Positions 26,621 through 34,802 of a stretch of DNA of 64,000 nt are shown piece by piece (position 1 is the stretch's first letter; every line of letters begins with the position of its first letter). Below the pieces are notes generated by a model. The model was not told the origin of the DNA, made no database searches, and worked only from the letters and a program-made list of their open reading frames with translations. The position numbers were made by a program, and so were the translations under genes. This DNA comes from Tetragenococcus sp041859945. Its GTDB lineage: Bacteria > Bacillota > Bacilli > Lactobacillales > Enterococcaceae. The stretch is from assembly GCA_041859945.1 (NCBI GenBank), contig JBFLGC010000005.1, positions 1 through 64,000 on the forward strand, given 5' to 3'.

Positions 26621-27187
26621 CTAATGTATTGTCTCTCCTTTATTTTGGTAGATCGCAACAGCGGTACTACCATAAACTTGCCGACGGATCTGCTGAAGTG
26701 TATCGATTTCTTCAGGCAAGACGACCAAGCGATCTGTTTCGCAAATGATCTTACCTGAAGCTTTGCTTAAATTTTCTGCCAAAATTTTTTCGATTTGTGC
26801 GACGATTTGTTGCTTGGCATAGGGTGGATCTAGAAAAATCAAGTCAAATGAGAGCTCTTCATCGTTAAATTTTTGCAAGGCTTTGTCAGCACTTGTTTTT
26901 ATGATCCTAAATTTTTCTGATTCTTTAGTGATCGCAACATTTTCTTGAATGATTTTTATGGCAGCAGAATTGCGATCGATGCAATAAGCAAGATCGCATC
27001 CTCTAGATACTGCCTCGATCCCTAAGGCGCCACTTCCAGAAAAAAGATCCAAAACTTGACCACCTTCAAAAAAAGGACCGATCATATTAAAAATAGCTTC
27101 TTTTACTTTATCCGTAGTCGGGCGGGTATTGTCGCCTTTTAAACTTCTTAATTTTCTGCCTCGATAAACCCCTGCAATCACTCGCAA
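26621..27187 (-). CDS. rsmD: 16S rRNA (guanine(966)-N(2))-methyltransferase
   Basis: Methylates G966 of 16S rRNA on the small subunit. 188 residues from TTG 27187 (MRVIAGVYRGRKL), 9 bases after AGGGGG; the upstream extension to 27238 has no SD and would be atypical for the family. Motifs: RPTTDKVKEAIFNMIG, the SAM loop VLDLFSGSGALGIEA, and the catalytic DLIFLDPPYAK. Lies 15 bases before coaD. Confidence 0.95.
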   Translation of the reverse strand: MRVIAGVYRGRKLRSLKGDNTRPTTDKVKEAIFNMIGPFFEGGQVLDLFSGSGALGIEAVSRGCDLAYCIDRNSAAIKIIQENVAITKESEKFRIIKTSADKALQKFNDEELSFDLIFLDPPYAKQQIVAQIEKILAENLSKASGKIICETDRLVVLPEEIDTLQQIRRQVYGSTAVAIYQNKGETIH

Positions 27188-27243
27188 AAGATATGTCCCC
27201 CTTTTGAAACAAAAAAGTCGGTCAAAGAATGAGACCAACTCTT

Positions 27244-27579
27244 TTAAACATTGTCAGCCAAACGAATCGGCTTAGTAGACTCGTCACCATCATCTTGTAT
27301 CTGAAAGGCTGCTTTTGTCCCGATTTTTTCAGCGAAATTCATTTCGATGTCTGGTCGATAAGAGATTTCTACTTGACGAACAAAATGCAGTCGTTCGATC
27401 TTACTTACGGTTTGTTCAACATTCTCTTCATTGACATAAAGAAAAACATATTTCATTTTTCTAGAGACATAATGGATCAAACCGAAACGTCGGAGATTTT
27501 TTAATTGACGGAGACTATAGACCCAAACGACAATTCCTCGTCGCTTTTGTATGGCAAAAGTTGCTGTATTATCCGACAT
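27244..27579 (-). CDS. ylbG: YlbG family protein (DUF2129)
   Basis: 111 residues from ATG 27579 (MSDNTATFAIQKRRGIVVWV), 7 bases after GGAGGAAAG. The RGIVVWVYSLRQLKNLRRFGLIHYVS and KYVFLYVNEE segments mark the family. It overlaps ylbF by 11 bases; the longer frame upstream is the ylbF 3' end read out of frame. Function unknown; invariably paired with ylbF in Firmicutes. Confidence 0.92.
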   Translation of the reverse strand: MSDNTATFAIQKRRGIVVWVYSLRQLKNLRRFGLIHYVSRKMKYVFLYVNEENVEQTVSKIERLHFVRQVEISYRPDIEMNFAEKIGTKAAFQIQDDGDESTKPIRLADNV

Positions 27580-27994
27580 GACACTTTCCTCCACATCTAG
27601 CTTTTGTTTCAAAAAAAGGATTTCCTGTTTCAACTTGGATGTCAGGTGTGATCGATCCGGCAATTTCGATCACGATTTTATCCAGGATGGTTTGAAATTG
27701 CATTTCGCAAGCTCTAAAGTCAGCTACACTTGAAGTCAGATCCAAAGCACGCTTACTTTTTCGCAGCGCTCGCCGTTTTTCTGTAAAATCGGGTGCATAT
27801 TTTCCATAGGACTCGATTTTTTCAAAAGTCGCTTTTTTCTGATTGAATTCTTCTTTTAAAGTTTGGGCTACATCATCTCTTTCAAGCTGCTCACGTGCTT
27901 GACCATAACTTTTAAAAGAAGTACTTGCCAATAATCGATTTATCAACTCATTTACTTGATCATCGATTTCAAAAAAGTGATCGTCATAAATCAC
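27569..27994 (-). CDS. ylbF: YlbF/RicF family regulator
   Basis: 141 residues, all helical, starting with GTG at 27994 that shares a base with the stop of the preceding gene (TAGTG). The family core IDDQVNELINRLLASTSFKSY to KATFEKIESYGKYAPDF and the C-terminal CGGKC are visible. In B. subtilis RicF forms a complex with RicA and RicT that carries Fe-S clusters bound by C-terminal cysteines and promotes RNase Y processing of mRNAs. The two cysteines here are consistent with that role; ricA and ricT are not in this window. Confidence 0.88.
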   Translation of the reverse strand: MIYDDHFFEIDDQVNELINRLLASTSFKSYGQAREQLERDDVAQTLKEEFNQKKATFEKIESYGKYAPDFTEKRRALRKSKRALDLTSSVADFRACEMQFQTILDKIVIEIAGSITPDIQVETGNPFFETKARCGGKCHVG

Positions 27995-29127
27995 TAGTTA
28001 TCACTTTCTTCCGTACTATTTTCTGTTTGTTGTGTTTCTTGCATCAAGACTAACACATTTTCTTTCGAATAGGCAACTCCCAAAGTTTGTACTTTATTAT
28101 TGGAAAACCAAGCCTGTAGATAAGGATCACTGCGCCAAGATAAAATAGAAAACATCGGATCATAAATCGGTGTTTCAAAAAAACCTTCTATCTTTTCTTG
28201 AGAGACTTCTTGTAAAGCGTCTTTTAGCTCGCCGTTAGTCAAACGAAAACTTCTTGCAAGCCCTGCTTGACTTCGCTGCAAAGCTTGTAATCGTTCCGTA
28301 GTCAAGATATTTTCTGGTTCACTATCAATATTTTTCAAGACATCTTCACTCACCTGCTGTAAGCCCGTGAGCAAGTGAAAAGGCGTCGATCCATCACGGG
28401 TCCTCAGACTTTGTAGTATCTGCACACTTTGCTGTTGCTTTTTATAATCGGTCTTTTGCCAATCATTTGTCTTGTCAGCTACAAAATGTGGGCTTTCGCC
28501 TTCTGTCACTTGATAGGGTGATAATTTCAACAAAGTAGCCTTATCAAGGTACATCACGCTATATAAGGAACTTTCACCTTGTTGTAGATCAAAAAATAAA
28601 ATGGCAAAACTATCATTATCAAAGGCGAGCAAAGGCCGGTAATTCATGTCATCTTCAGTCAGCTCGATGCCAACTGAATTTTTACTATAATCGATCTTAA
28701 AATTAGGATAGACCATAGTGAGCTGCGCTAAATCATTCATTGTCATTCCAAAGTCAAAAGGCTGGATCATACTTGCATCTTCACCCATGAATTTGATGGC
28801 TGTGATCGACTCGTTTTCCACATTGACTTCCATGTAACTATCTTCTGCCAAATAATATCGTTCGATAGTAAATGAAAAACCTGAAGCTACTTTTTCATCA
28901 GCCACACCAAAAGTTTCTTGAAAATCAGTCAAATTTTTACCGATCCATTCAGCCATCCCCTGTGTTTTGATCGGTACATAGTTCAAAGTCGTTGCCGGAG
29001 GATCTTTATGCCCTACATTGTCAGAAGAAGGAACCGCATTACTGCGTGGAAACCAAACTGGCTGCATATATAACAGTCCCAGAAACAAAACGAAGATCCC
29101 CAAAAACAAAAAGCGCCTACGTTTCAT
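27994..29127 (-). CDS. YlbC-like protein with CAP-associated N-terminal domain
   Basis: 377 residues: N-terminal membrane anchor or signal (RRRFLFLGIFVLFLGLLYM, residues 3-21), then the CAP-associated domain (about 55-195; MAEWIGKNLTDFQETFG, GFSFTIERYYLAED, NYRPLLAFDNDSFAI). The C-terminal part looks like a decayed CAP/SCP domain: the closing segment YLQAWFSNNKVQTLGVAYSK matches the position where CAP proteins have a W-x-N-S-x-x-H motif, but His and most other hallmarks are missing. Anchored outside the membrane. In the place of ylbC in the B. subtilis order. Function unknown. Confidence 0.8.
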   Translation of the reverse strand: MKRRRFLFLGIFVLFLGLLYMQPVWFPRSNAVPSSDNVGHKDPPATTLNYVPIKTQGMAEWIGKNLTDFQETFGVADEKVASGFSFTIERYYLAEDSYMEVNVENESITAIKFMGEDASMIQPFDFGMTMNDLAQLTMVYPNFKIDYSKNSVGIELTEDDMNYRPLLAFDNDSFAILFFDLQQGESSLYSVMYLDKATLLKLSPYQVTEGESPHFVADKTNDWQKTDYKKQQQSVQILQSLRTRDGSTPFHLLTGLQQVSEDVLKNIDSEPENILTTERLQALQRSQAGLARSFRLTNGELKDALQEVSQEKIEGFFETPIYDPMFSILSWRSDPYLQAWFSNNKVQTLGVAYSKENVLVLMQETQQTENSTEESDN

Positions 29128-29143
29128 GCTGTTCTTCCTTTCC

Positions 29144-32100
29144 TTATTTTCCGCGTACTTCTAAGAGTAGATCTCCCGATGAGATCGCTTCTCCTTCAGT
29201 GACATAAACATGATCGACCACGCCATCAAAACGAGCCTCGACTGAGGTTTCCATTTTCATGGCTTCTGTCACCATCAAAGTATCGCCACGTTTGACACGA
29301 TCCCCTTTTTTAACAGCTATTTTAAGCACTGAACCCGACATCGTTGCGCCGATTTGTTCACGATCAGTCGGTTCTGCTTTGCGTTTCTTAGTTACTGTAC
29401 TTTTGACCGAACTATCTCTGACCACGATTTCGCGACGTTGACCATTTAAATTAAAGAATAAGACACGATTTCCTTCAATATCAGGTTCACCGATCTCATC
29501 GAGGCGGATCAATAGATTCTTACCTCTTTCGATCTCCACACTGATCCATTCCCCTAAGCGCATACCGTTAAAGAAGGTTGGGGTATCTAACACTTTGATA
29601 TCTGCATACTGTTCGTAAGCTTTACGATAATCTAAGAAAACTTTCGGGTACATTAGATAACTTAAAACTTCTTCTTTTTTCGGAACGTAGCCGATCAATT
29701 TTGCTAATTCAGTCTTGACTTCGTCAAAATTCACCGCTTGAAGCAAGGCACCGGGACGTTTAGTCAAAGCTGACCGATCTTTCAGGATGATTTTTTGTAT
29801 TTTTTTCGGAAAGCCACCCACTGGTTGACCCAATTTTCCTTGGAAGAATTCCACAACTGATTCTGGAAAACTTAAATTCTCGCCATGATCATAAATGTCA
29901 GATTCTGTCAAATCGTTTTGAACCATGAACAAAGCCGTATCACCCACGACTTTAGAAGAAGGGGTCACTTTGACGATGTCTCCAAAGAGCATATTGACCC
30001 GATGATACATGATCTTGATGTCATCAAAACGATCACCCAAGCCCACTGCTTTGGCCTGTTGTTGTAGATTGGAATATTGACCACCCGGCATTTCATGCAT
30101 GTAGACTTCTGTTTGCGGCGTATTTAAGCCTTCATCAAAAGGTCGGTAATACTGACGTACATCTTCCCAATAATGATTGAGCTTTTGAATATTTTTGATT
30201 GAAACTTCTGGCACGCGAGGTCCATTGACTAACGCATAATACAGACTACTGATACTTGGTTGACTGGTTCCACTACTCATGGCACTCATCGCCACATCCA
30301 CGACATCGACACCCGCTGTTACCGCTGCTGAATAAGTGATGATGCCATTGCCACTAGTATCATGGGTGTGTAAATGGATCGGAAGTTCAACAGTATCTTT
30401 TAGTTCACTGATCAAGCGATAACAAGCTTGAGGTTTTAATAAACCAGCCATATCTTTGATAGCGATCATATGGGCACCCGCCGCTTCTAATTCTTTAGCC
30501 ATATCTTTGTAGTATTGGATCGAATATTTCGTACGGGTCGGATCATTGATATCGCCAGTATAGCAAATCGTAGCTTCCGCGATTTTACCGGCATCACGAA
30601 CCGCTTGGATACTTTTTTCCATTTGTGGGAGCCAATTCAAACTATCAAAGATCCGAAAGACATCGATGCCTTGTTTGGCCGCTTCATTGATGAATTCCAC
30701 CAAGACATTATCAGGGTAATTCGAGTAACCAACTGCATTGGAGCCACGAAAGAGCATTTGTAATAAGGTATTGGGCATGGCCTGCCGCATCAAGCGTAGC
30801 CTTTCCCAGGGATCTTCTGTCAAGAAACGGTAAGCGACGTCAAAAGTGGCTCCACCCCACATTTCGCTAGAAAATAATTGTGGCAAAGCTTGCTCAGTAA
30901 GTGCGGCAATCTTTGTCATATCATGCGTCCGCAAACGCGTTGCTAGTAAACTTTGATGGGCATCACGAAAAGTCGTATCAGTCAGTAACGGCGCTTCATG
31001 GGCCTTGACAAAACGGGCAACAGCAACTGGCCCTTCTTCATCCAAAATATTTTTAGGCGTCCGAATATCAAATGTTTCTAAATTATTTGGCATCCGTGCT
31101 TCCTCATGAAACTTCTTTTGGCCTTTTTCAATGCCAGGAAAACCATTGACTGTGATCTCACCGATATACTTCATGGTCTTATTGCCACGGTCTCTAGTAT
31201 ATGGGAATTCAAAAAGTTCAGGGGTATTATCAATAAAAGTCGTTTTGGCATTTCCCGAACGAAACTCTGGATGAGAGATCACATTCTGCATAAAAGGAAT
31301 ATTCGTTTTTACCCCGCGGATCCGGAATTCTTTCAAACAACGACGCATCTTATTGATCGTTTGATCAAAAGTTGCCGCATGCGTGCAGACTTTTACCAAT
31401 AAAGAATCATAATAAGGCGTTACTTCCGCTCCAGCATAGGCATTGCCAGCATCCAAGCGAATGCCAAAGCCACCTGGTGAACGGTAAGTGTCGATCCGAC
31501 CGGTATCCGGTAAAAAATGATTCAGTGGATCTTCGGTAGTGATTCGGCATTGGATGGCATTCCCTTCAAAATGAATATTAACTTGTTCAGGGATACCAAT
31601 CTCTTGATGCAAATCTTTTCCTTGAGCAATCAATATTTGGGTCGTTACAATATCGATATCGGTGATGAGTTCGGTGATCGTGTGCTCGACTTGGACCCGT
31701 GGATTGACTTCGATAAAGTAAAAATGATCGCCTTCGACCAAAAATTCGACTGTTCCGGCATTGACATAATGAACATGTTTCATTAACTGGACCGCAGCGA
31801 CACAGATTTTTTCACGTTGTCTACTTGTCAATGAAACACAAGGCGCCACTTCGATCACTTTTTGATGGCGCCGTTGGACGGAACAATCACGCTCAAATAA
31901 ATGGACGATATTACCGTGCGTATCCCCTAAGATTTGCACTTCGATATGCTTAGGATCAGCAATATATTTTTCGACATAAACTTCATCATTACCAAAAGCG
32001 GCCTTGGCTTCACTTCTAGCTCGTTCAAAGCCATCTTTGGCCTCTTTTTTGTTATGAGCGATCCGCATTCCACGACCACCACCGCCAAGAGCCGCCTTGA

Positions 32101-32569
32101 TCATGATCGGATAACCATGAGCATCGCCAAACTCAATCACTTCAGAAACTGAGTTTACTGGTCCATCAGAGCCAGGGATCGTTTTTATGCCTGCCTCAAG
32201 GGCGGCTTTTTTAGCTTTGATCTTATCCCCAAAAATATCCAAGAGTTCAGGTGTAGGTCCGATAAAAATAATTCCTTCTTCCTGACAACGTTTGGCAAAC
32301 TCTAAATTTTCAGATAAGAAACCATAACCGGGATGGATCGCTTCAGCACCTGACTCTTTAGCGATCCGTAAAATATCTTCAATGTCTAAATAAGCATCGA
32401 TCGGTTTTTTACCAGCACCGACCAAATAGGCTTCATCGGCTTTAAAACGATGCACTGAAAAAGCATCTTCTTGGGCATAGATCCCAACCGTTTGGATCTT
32501 TAATTCCACACACGCACGGAAAATACGAACTGCGATTTCGCCACGATTGGCAACCAGTATTTTTTTCAA
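29144..32569 (-). CDS. pyc: Pyruvate carboxylase
   Basis: Biotin enzyme that makes oxaloacetate from pyruvate, ATP and bicarbonate, feeding aspartate synthesis in an organism with an incomplete TCA cycle. 1141 residues: biotin carboxylase (about 1-450; KKILVANRGEIAVRIFRA, the ATP-grasp GGGGRGMR loop, FIEVNPRVQVEHT), carboxyltransferase (about 530-830; TDTTFRDAHQSLLATR, MWGGATFDVAYRFL), conserved tetramer region, and C-terminal biotinyl domain with biotin Lys in VTEAMKMETS. TTG start with GGAGAGG. ftsW precedes it and ylbC-like follows, as in other Firmicutes. Confidence 0.97.
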   Translation of the reverse strand: MKKILVANRGEIAVRIFRACVELKIQTVGIYAQEDAFSVHRFKADEAYLVGAGKKPIDAYLDIEDILRIAKESGAEAIHPGYGFLSENLEFAKRCQEEGIIFIGPTPELLDIFGDKIKAKKAALEAGIKTIPGSDGPVNSVSEVIEFGDAHGYPIMIKAALGGGGRGMRIAHNKKEAKDGFERARSEAKAAFGNDEVYVEKYIADPKHIEVQILGDTHGNIVHLFERDCSVQRRHQKVIEVAPCVSLTSRQREKICVAAVQLMKHVHYVNAGTVEFLVEGDHFYFIEVNPRVQVEHTITELITDIDIVTTQILIAQGKDLHQEIGIPEQVNIHFEGNAIQCRITTEDPLNHFLPDTGRIDTYRSPGGFGIRLDAGNAYAGAEVTPYYDSLLVKVCTHAATFDQTINKMRRCLKEFRIRGVKTNIPFMQNVISHPEFRSGNAKTTFIDNTPELFEFPYTRDRGNKTMKYIGEITVNGFPGIEKGQKKFHEEARMPNNLETFDIRTPKNILDEEGPVAVARFVKAHEAPLLTDTTFRDAHQSLLATRLRTHDMTKIAALTEQALPQLFSSEMWGGATFDVAYRFLTEDPWERLRLMRQAMPNTLLQMLFRGSNAVGYSNYPDNVLVEFINEAAKQGIDVFRIFDSLNWLPQMEKSIQAVRDAGKIAEATICYTGDINDPTRTKYSIQYYKDMAKELEAAGAHMIAIKDMAGLLKPQACYRLISELKDTVELPIHLHTHDTSGNGIITYSAAVTAGVDVVDVAMSAMSSGTSQPSISSLYYALVNGPRVPEVSIKNIQKLNHYWEDVRQYYRPFDEGLNTPQTEVYMHEMPGGQYSNLQQQAKAVGLGDRFDDIKIMYHRVNMLFGDIVKVTPSSKVVGDTALFMVQNDLTESDIYDHGENLSFPESVVEFFQGKLGQPVGGFPKKIQKIILKDRSALTKRPGALLQAVNFDEVKTELAKLIGYVPKKEEVLSYLMYPKVFLDYRKAYEQYADIKVLDTPTFFNGMRLGEWISVEIERGKNLLIRLDEIGEPDIEGNRVLFFNLNGQRREIVVRDSSVKSTVTKKRKAEPTDREQIGATMSGSVLKIAVKKGDRVKRGDTLMVTEAMKMETSVEARFDGVVDHVYVTEGEAISSGDLLLEVRGK

Positions 32570-32590
32570 GTGAACCTCTCCTTGTTAAAA

Positions 32591-32615
32591 ACCATGCCCT
32601 TAAAAAATGGCTGGT
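32591..32615 (-). terminator. Possible weak terminator between ftsW and pyc
   Basis: On the minus strand ACCAGCC can pair with GGCATGGT (one bulge) followed by TTTTT, in the 50-base gap. The stem is short, so partial readthrough or no termination is equally possible. Confidence 0.4.
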
Positions 32616-32618
32616 CAC

Positions 32619-33797
32619 TTATTTTTTATTCAGCTCATAGTAAGTTTCTTCATACATTTTTTTCTTCTCGTCAGCACTGATATTTAAAACAAAGCCGACA
32701 GCGATCGAAAACATTAGGAGACTTGATCCACCTTGACTGATAAAAGGAAAAGTGATCCCAGTCAAAGGGATGATCCCAGTGATTCCGCCCAGGTTTACAA
32801 AAACGGACACCAAAAAGAGCGAACCAATCCCCATGCACATCATGCTATTGAAAGGATCTTTCGAGCGTGTCCCGATCAAAAACATCCGGGCAATCATGTA
32901 AAACAGGACTCCCAAAATAATGATAGCTACGATCAAGCCCAATTCTTCAACTACGATCGCAAAAGCGTAGTCGGTATGAGCAAACTCTAAAAATCCTTTT
33001 TTCTGAATACTATTCCCTAATCCTCGACCAAAAAGGCCACCGTTAAACATCGCATAATAGCCATGGACCAATTGGTGACCACTACTATATTCAAAGGTAA
33101 ATGGATCACGAAAAGCTTCAAAGCGGCTGACCACGTGCTCTGGTAAAAAGTATTTACCAAACTTGTTGACCAAACTCACGACCAAAACACTACCACCAAT
33201 GCCACCAATACCTATGATCCAAGCATAGATCTGGCTGATACCACTCGTAAGTAAAATAATGATCACGAGTAAAGCGATGACCGCAGCATTCCCAAAGTCA
33301 GGATATTTGGCTAAAATAAGCAGTTGAACGGCGATCGGCAAGAGAAACCACTTGGTCGTCTTCCAAAAATGATCTTGGATACCTGCTTGGCGAACGGCCA
33401 GCCCTGCTGATAAGAACCAAATCACGATCAGTTTTAAAAATTCGGCGGGCTGGATAGTACCGACACCAGGGATCGTGATCCAACCCCAAGCTCCATTGAC
33501 CTTTTCAAAACTAAATGTGAAAATCATTAAGGCAGTGATAACCACCATTGCAATATTTATCAGCCACGGGCGTTGTAGGAATTGGGTTTTCATCTTATAA
33601 ATAAAAGCCATCAAAATAAGTCCCAACACCCAGAAGGCAAATTGCAGGATAGCTTGCCGAGCTGGATTGTTTCCTTGTTCTTGCATGACATAAGAAGTCG
33701 TACTATAGACCATCATCAGCCCAACAATACTTAAAATAAGATAAGGGATCAAGATCCCAAAGTCGAGTAGATGTCTTTTTTTATATTGCTTTGGCAA
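32619..33797 (-). CDS. ftsW: FtsW/RodA/SpoVE family peptidoglycan polymerase, probably FtsW
   Basis: SEDS glycosyltransferase that polymerises lipid II with a partner class B PBP. 392 residues with ten membrane helices; family signatures include the N-terminal LIPYLILSIVGLMMVYST, the WGWITIPGVGTIQPAEFLK segment with functional Glu/Asp area, GRGLGNSIQKKGFLEFAHTDYAFA and GITFPFISQGGSS near the C-terminus. TTG start behind GGGAGG. FtsW is preferred over RodA because of the position between ylaN and pyc, matching B. subtilis; sequence alone does not decide. Confidence 0.92.
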   Translation of the reverse strand: MPKQYKKRHLLDFGILIPYLILSIVGLMMVYSTTSYVMQEQGNNPARQAILQFAFWVLGLILMAFIYKMKTQFLQRPWLINIAMVVITALMIFTFSFEKVNGAWGWITIPGVGTIQPAEFLKLIVIWFLSAGLAVRQAGIQDHFWKTTKWFLLPIAVQLLILAKYPDFGNAAVIALLVIIILLTSGISQIYAWIIGIGGIGGSVLVVSLVNKFGKYFLPEHVVSRFEAFRDPFTFEYSSGHQLVHGYYAMFNGGLFGRGLGNSIQKKGFLEFAHTDYAFAIVVEELGLIVAIIILGVLFYMIARMFLIGTRSKDPFNSMMCMGIGSLFLVSVFVNLGGITGIIPLTGITFPFISQGGSSLLMFSIAVGFVLNISADEKKKMYEETYYELNKK

Positions 33798-33800
33798 GGG

Positions 33801-34100
33801 CTAAACCTCCCTGCCGATTTCAGTGGACTTCTTTTCTTCATACACATCATTGTATAGCCGATTCAAATCACGCTCTAAATCACTGAGTAATCGTTGTCCT
33901 TCTTCATAACTAACAATACCAAGTTGGGTCGCAAATTCCACCTGGCGACTCAAACCATACATCTGAGTATCCACAACCTCTTCGAAAGCTTTGCATTGTG
34001 AAATACAAAGGCTATTTTTCTGATTTTTGATCAACATACGAATTCGATCTGCTTCTTGTTCCAATACTTGTAACGCAGCATCCGGAGAAATAAATGCCAT
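33801..34100 (-). CDS. ylaN: YlaN family protein (UPF0358)
   Basis: 99 residues from ATG 34100 (MAFISPDAALQVLEQEADRI), 5 bases after GGAGGGAG. The helical pattern DRIRMLIKNQKNSLCISQCKAFEEVVDTQMYG is the family mark. YlaN is reported to link to Fur and iron homeostasis in Bacillus and Staphylococcus, which is knowledge of the family, not visible here. Four bases before ftsW. An upstream frame extends into the dispersed repeat copy D and is not real. A TATAAT lies at about 34135 on the minus strand. Confidence 0.9.
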   Translation of the reverse strand: MAFISPDAALQVLEQEADRIRMLIKNQKNSLCISQCKAFEEVVDTQMYGLSRQVEFATQLGIVSYEEGQRLLSDLERDLNRLYNDVYEEKKSTEIGREV

Positions 34101-34200
34101 TATACTCCCTCCTATCTCTATCATGCTTTTAATTATATCGCAGTAAAGCGTAAAAAGAAACAACTTGCCTGACAAAAAATAGCCTGTGGATAAACAAGGG

Positions 34201-34353
34201 GTACAATTCAAGGTCACATCAGCCGCTACGCTTTGAAATAATTTTTGTTTAAAGTCAGCCGGAGAACCGCCGTGAGCAGACTTACGACAAATAGTAGTAG
34301 ACACATTCGTGAAAGTGGCACGGGATTTGCTAGATTTAGCCGTGAAGTGTAGT
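34201..34353 (-). repeat. Dispersed intergenic repeat, copy D
   Basis: Aligns end to end, in reverse orientation, with copy E at 36891: TACAATTCAAGGTCA, GTCAGCCGGAGAACCGCCGT, GAGCAGACTTACGACA, TAGTAGTAGACACATTCGTG and TTAGCCGTGAAGTGTAG. AACAAGG occurs just before (34192-34198) and just after (34355 onward). It lies about 100 bases upstream of ylaN. Confidence 0.75.
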
Positions 34354-34766
34354 GAACAAGGAAACGCACAGGACCGCCTTGAGACAATAAATGATGCCAA
34401 AGTTCTTTAAAAATAAATCGCTTTACTCCACAATTTTTAATGGATTAAATTTTCTATTAGTTTCAAGGGTCTTTCTAAAGTTATGTGAAACACACAACCT
34501 ATATGAAACAAAAAACAAGTGAAATTTAATTAAGAAAAAATCAAAAAGGCGTCCCTATCGACTTTTAAAAAATTCAGCAGCTAAGTTTCCCACAGATTAT
34601 TTTGGAATGTCTTAAAAAGGATCGTTTTTTTATTTAGTGTCAAAGATCATTCACAACTTTGTTGGCAATATTTCTCGCTTACACTTTTAGTAAGTAAAAC
34701 ACGACTTGCTCTCCGCTAAAGATCACCTAGTGACCTGTGGCGTATTTCGGAGTTTAAATTTCAGAT
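34354..34766. other. Unexplained AT-rich intergenic stretch upstream of ylaN, after typA
   Basis: About 410 bases without a supportable ORF. The first 35 bases hold another scrap of the repeat family (GGACCGCCTTGAGAC and AATAAATGATG). Further on are small inverted repeats (CTTACacttttaGTAAG near 34679; TCACCTAGTGA near 34727), a T7 run near 34630 and no promoter I trust. It could hold an RNA gene but nothing in it matches an RNA family I know. Confidence 0.5.
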
Positions 34767-34802
34767 AGTAAAAAAGACGACCGTTATAGTCGTCTTTTTT
34801 AC
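34767..34802 (-). terminator. Terminator after typA
   Basis: AAAAAAGACGAC (34770-34781) pairs perfectly with GTCGTCTTTTTT (34789-34800), 7-base loop, T run on the minus strand. Directly beyond the typA stop. Confidence 0.92.

Noticed and set aside
33801..34400. A 199-codon frame covering ylaN and extending upstream
   Set aside because: The extension runs through repeat copy D and the ylaN promoter; a strong SD stands before the ATG at 34100, and the family is about 95 residues long.
34643..34745. A 6S or other known RNA downstream of typA
   Set aside because: Only short inverted repeats are seen; no long bulged hairpin or recognised core, and no convincing promoter.
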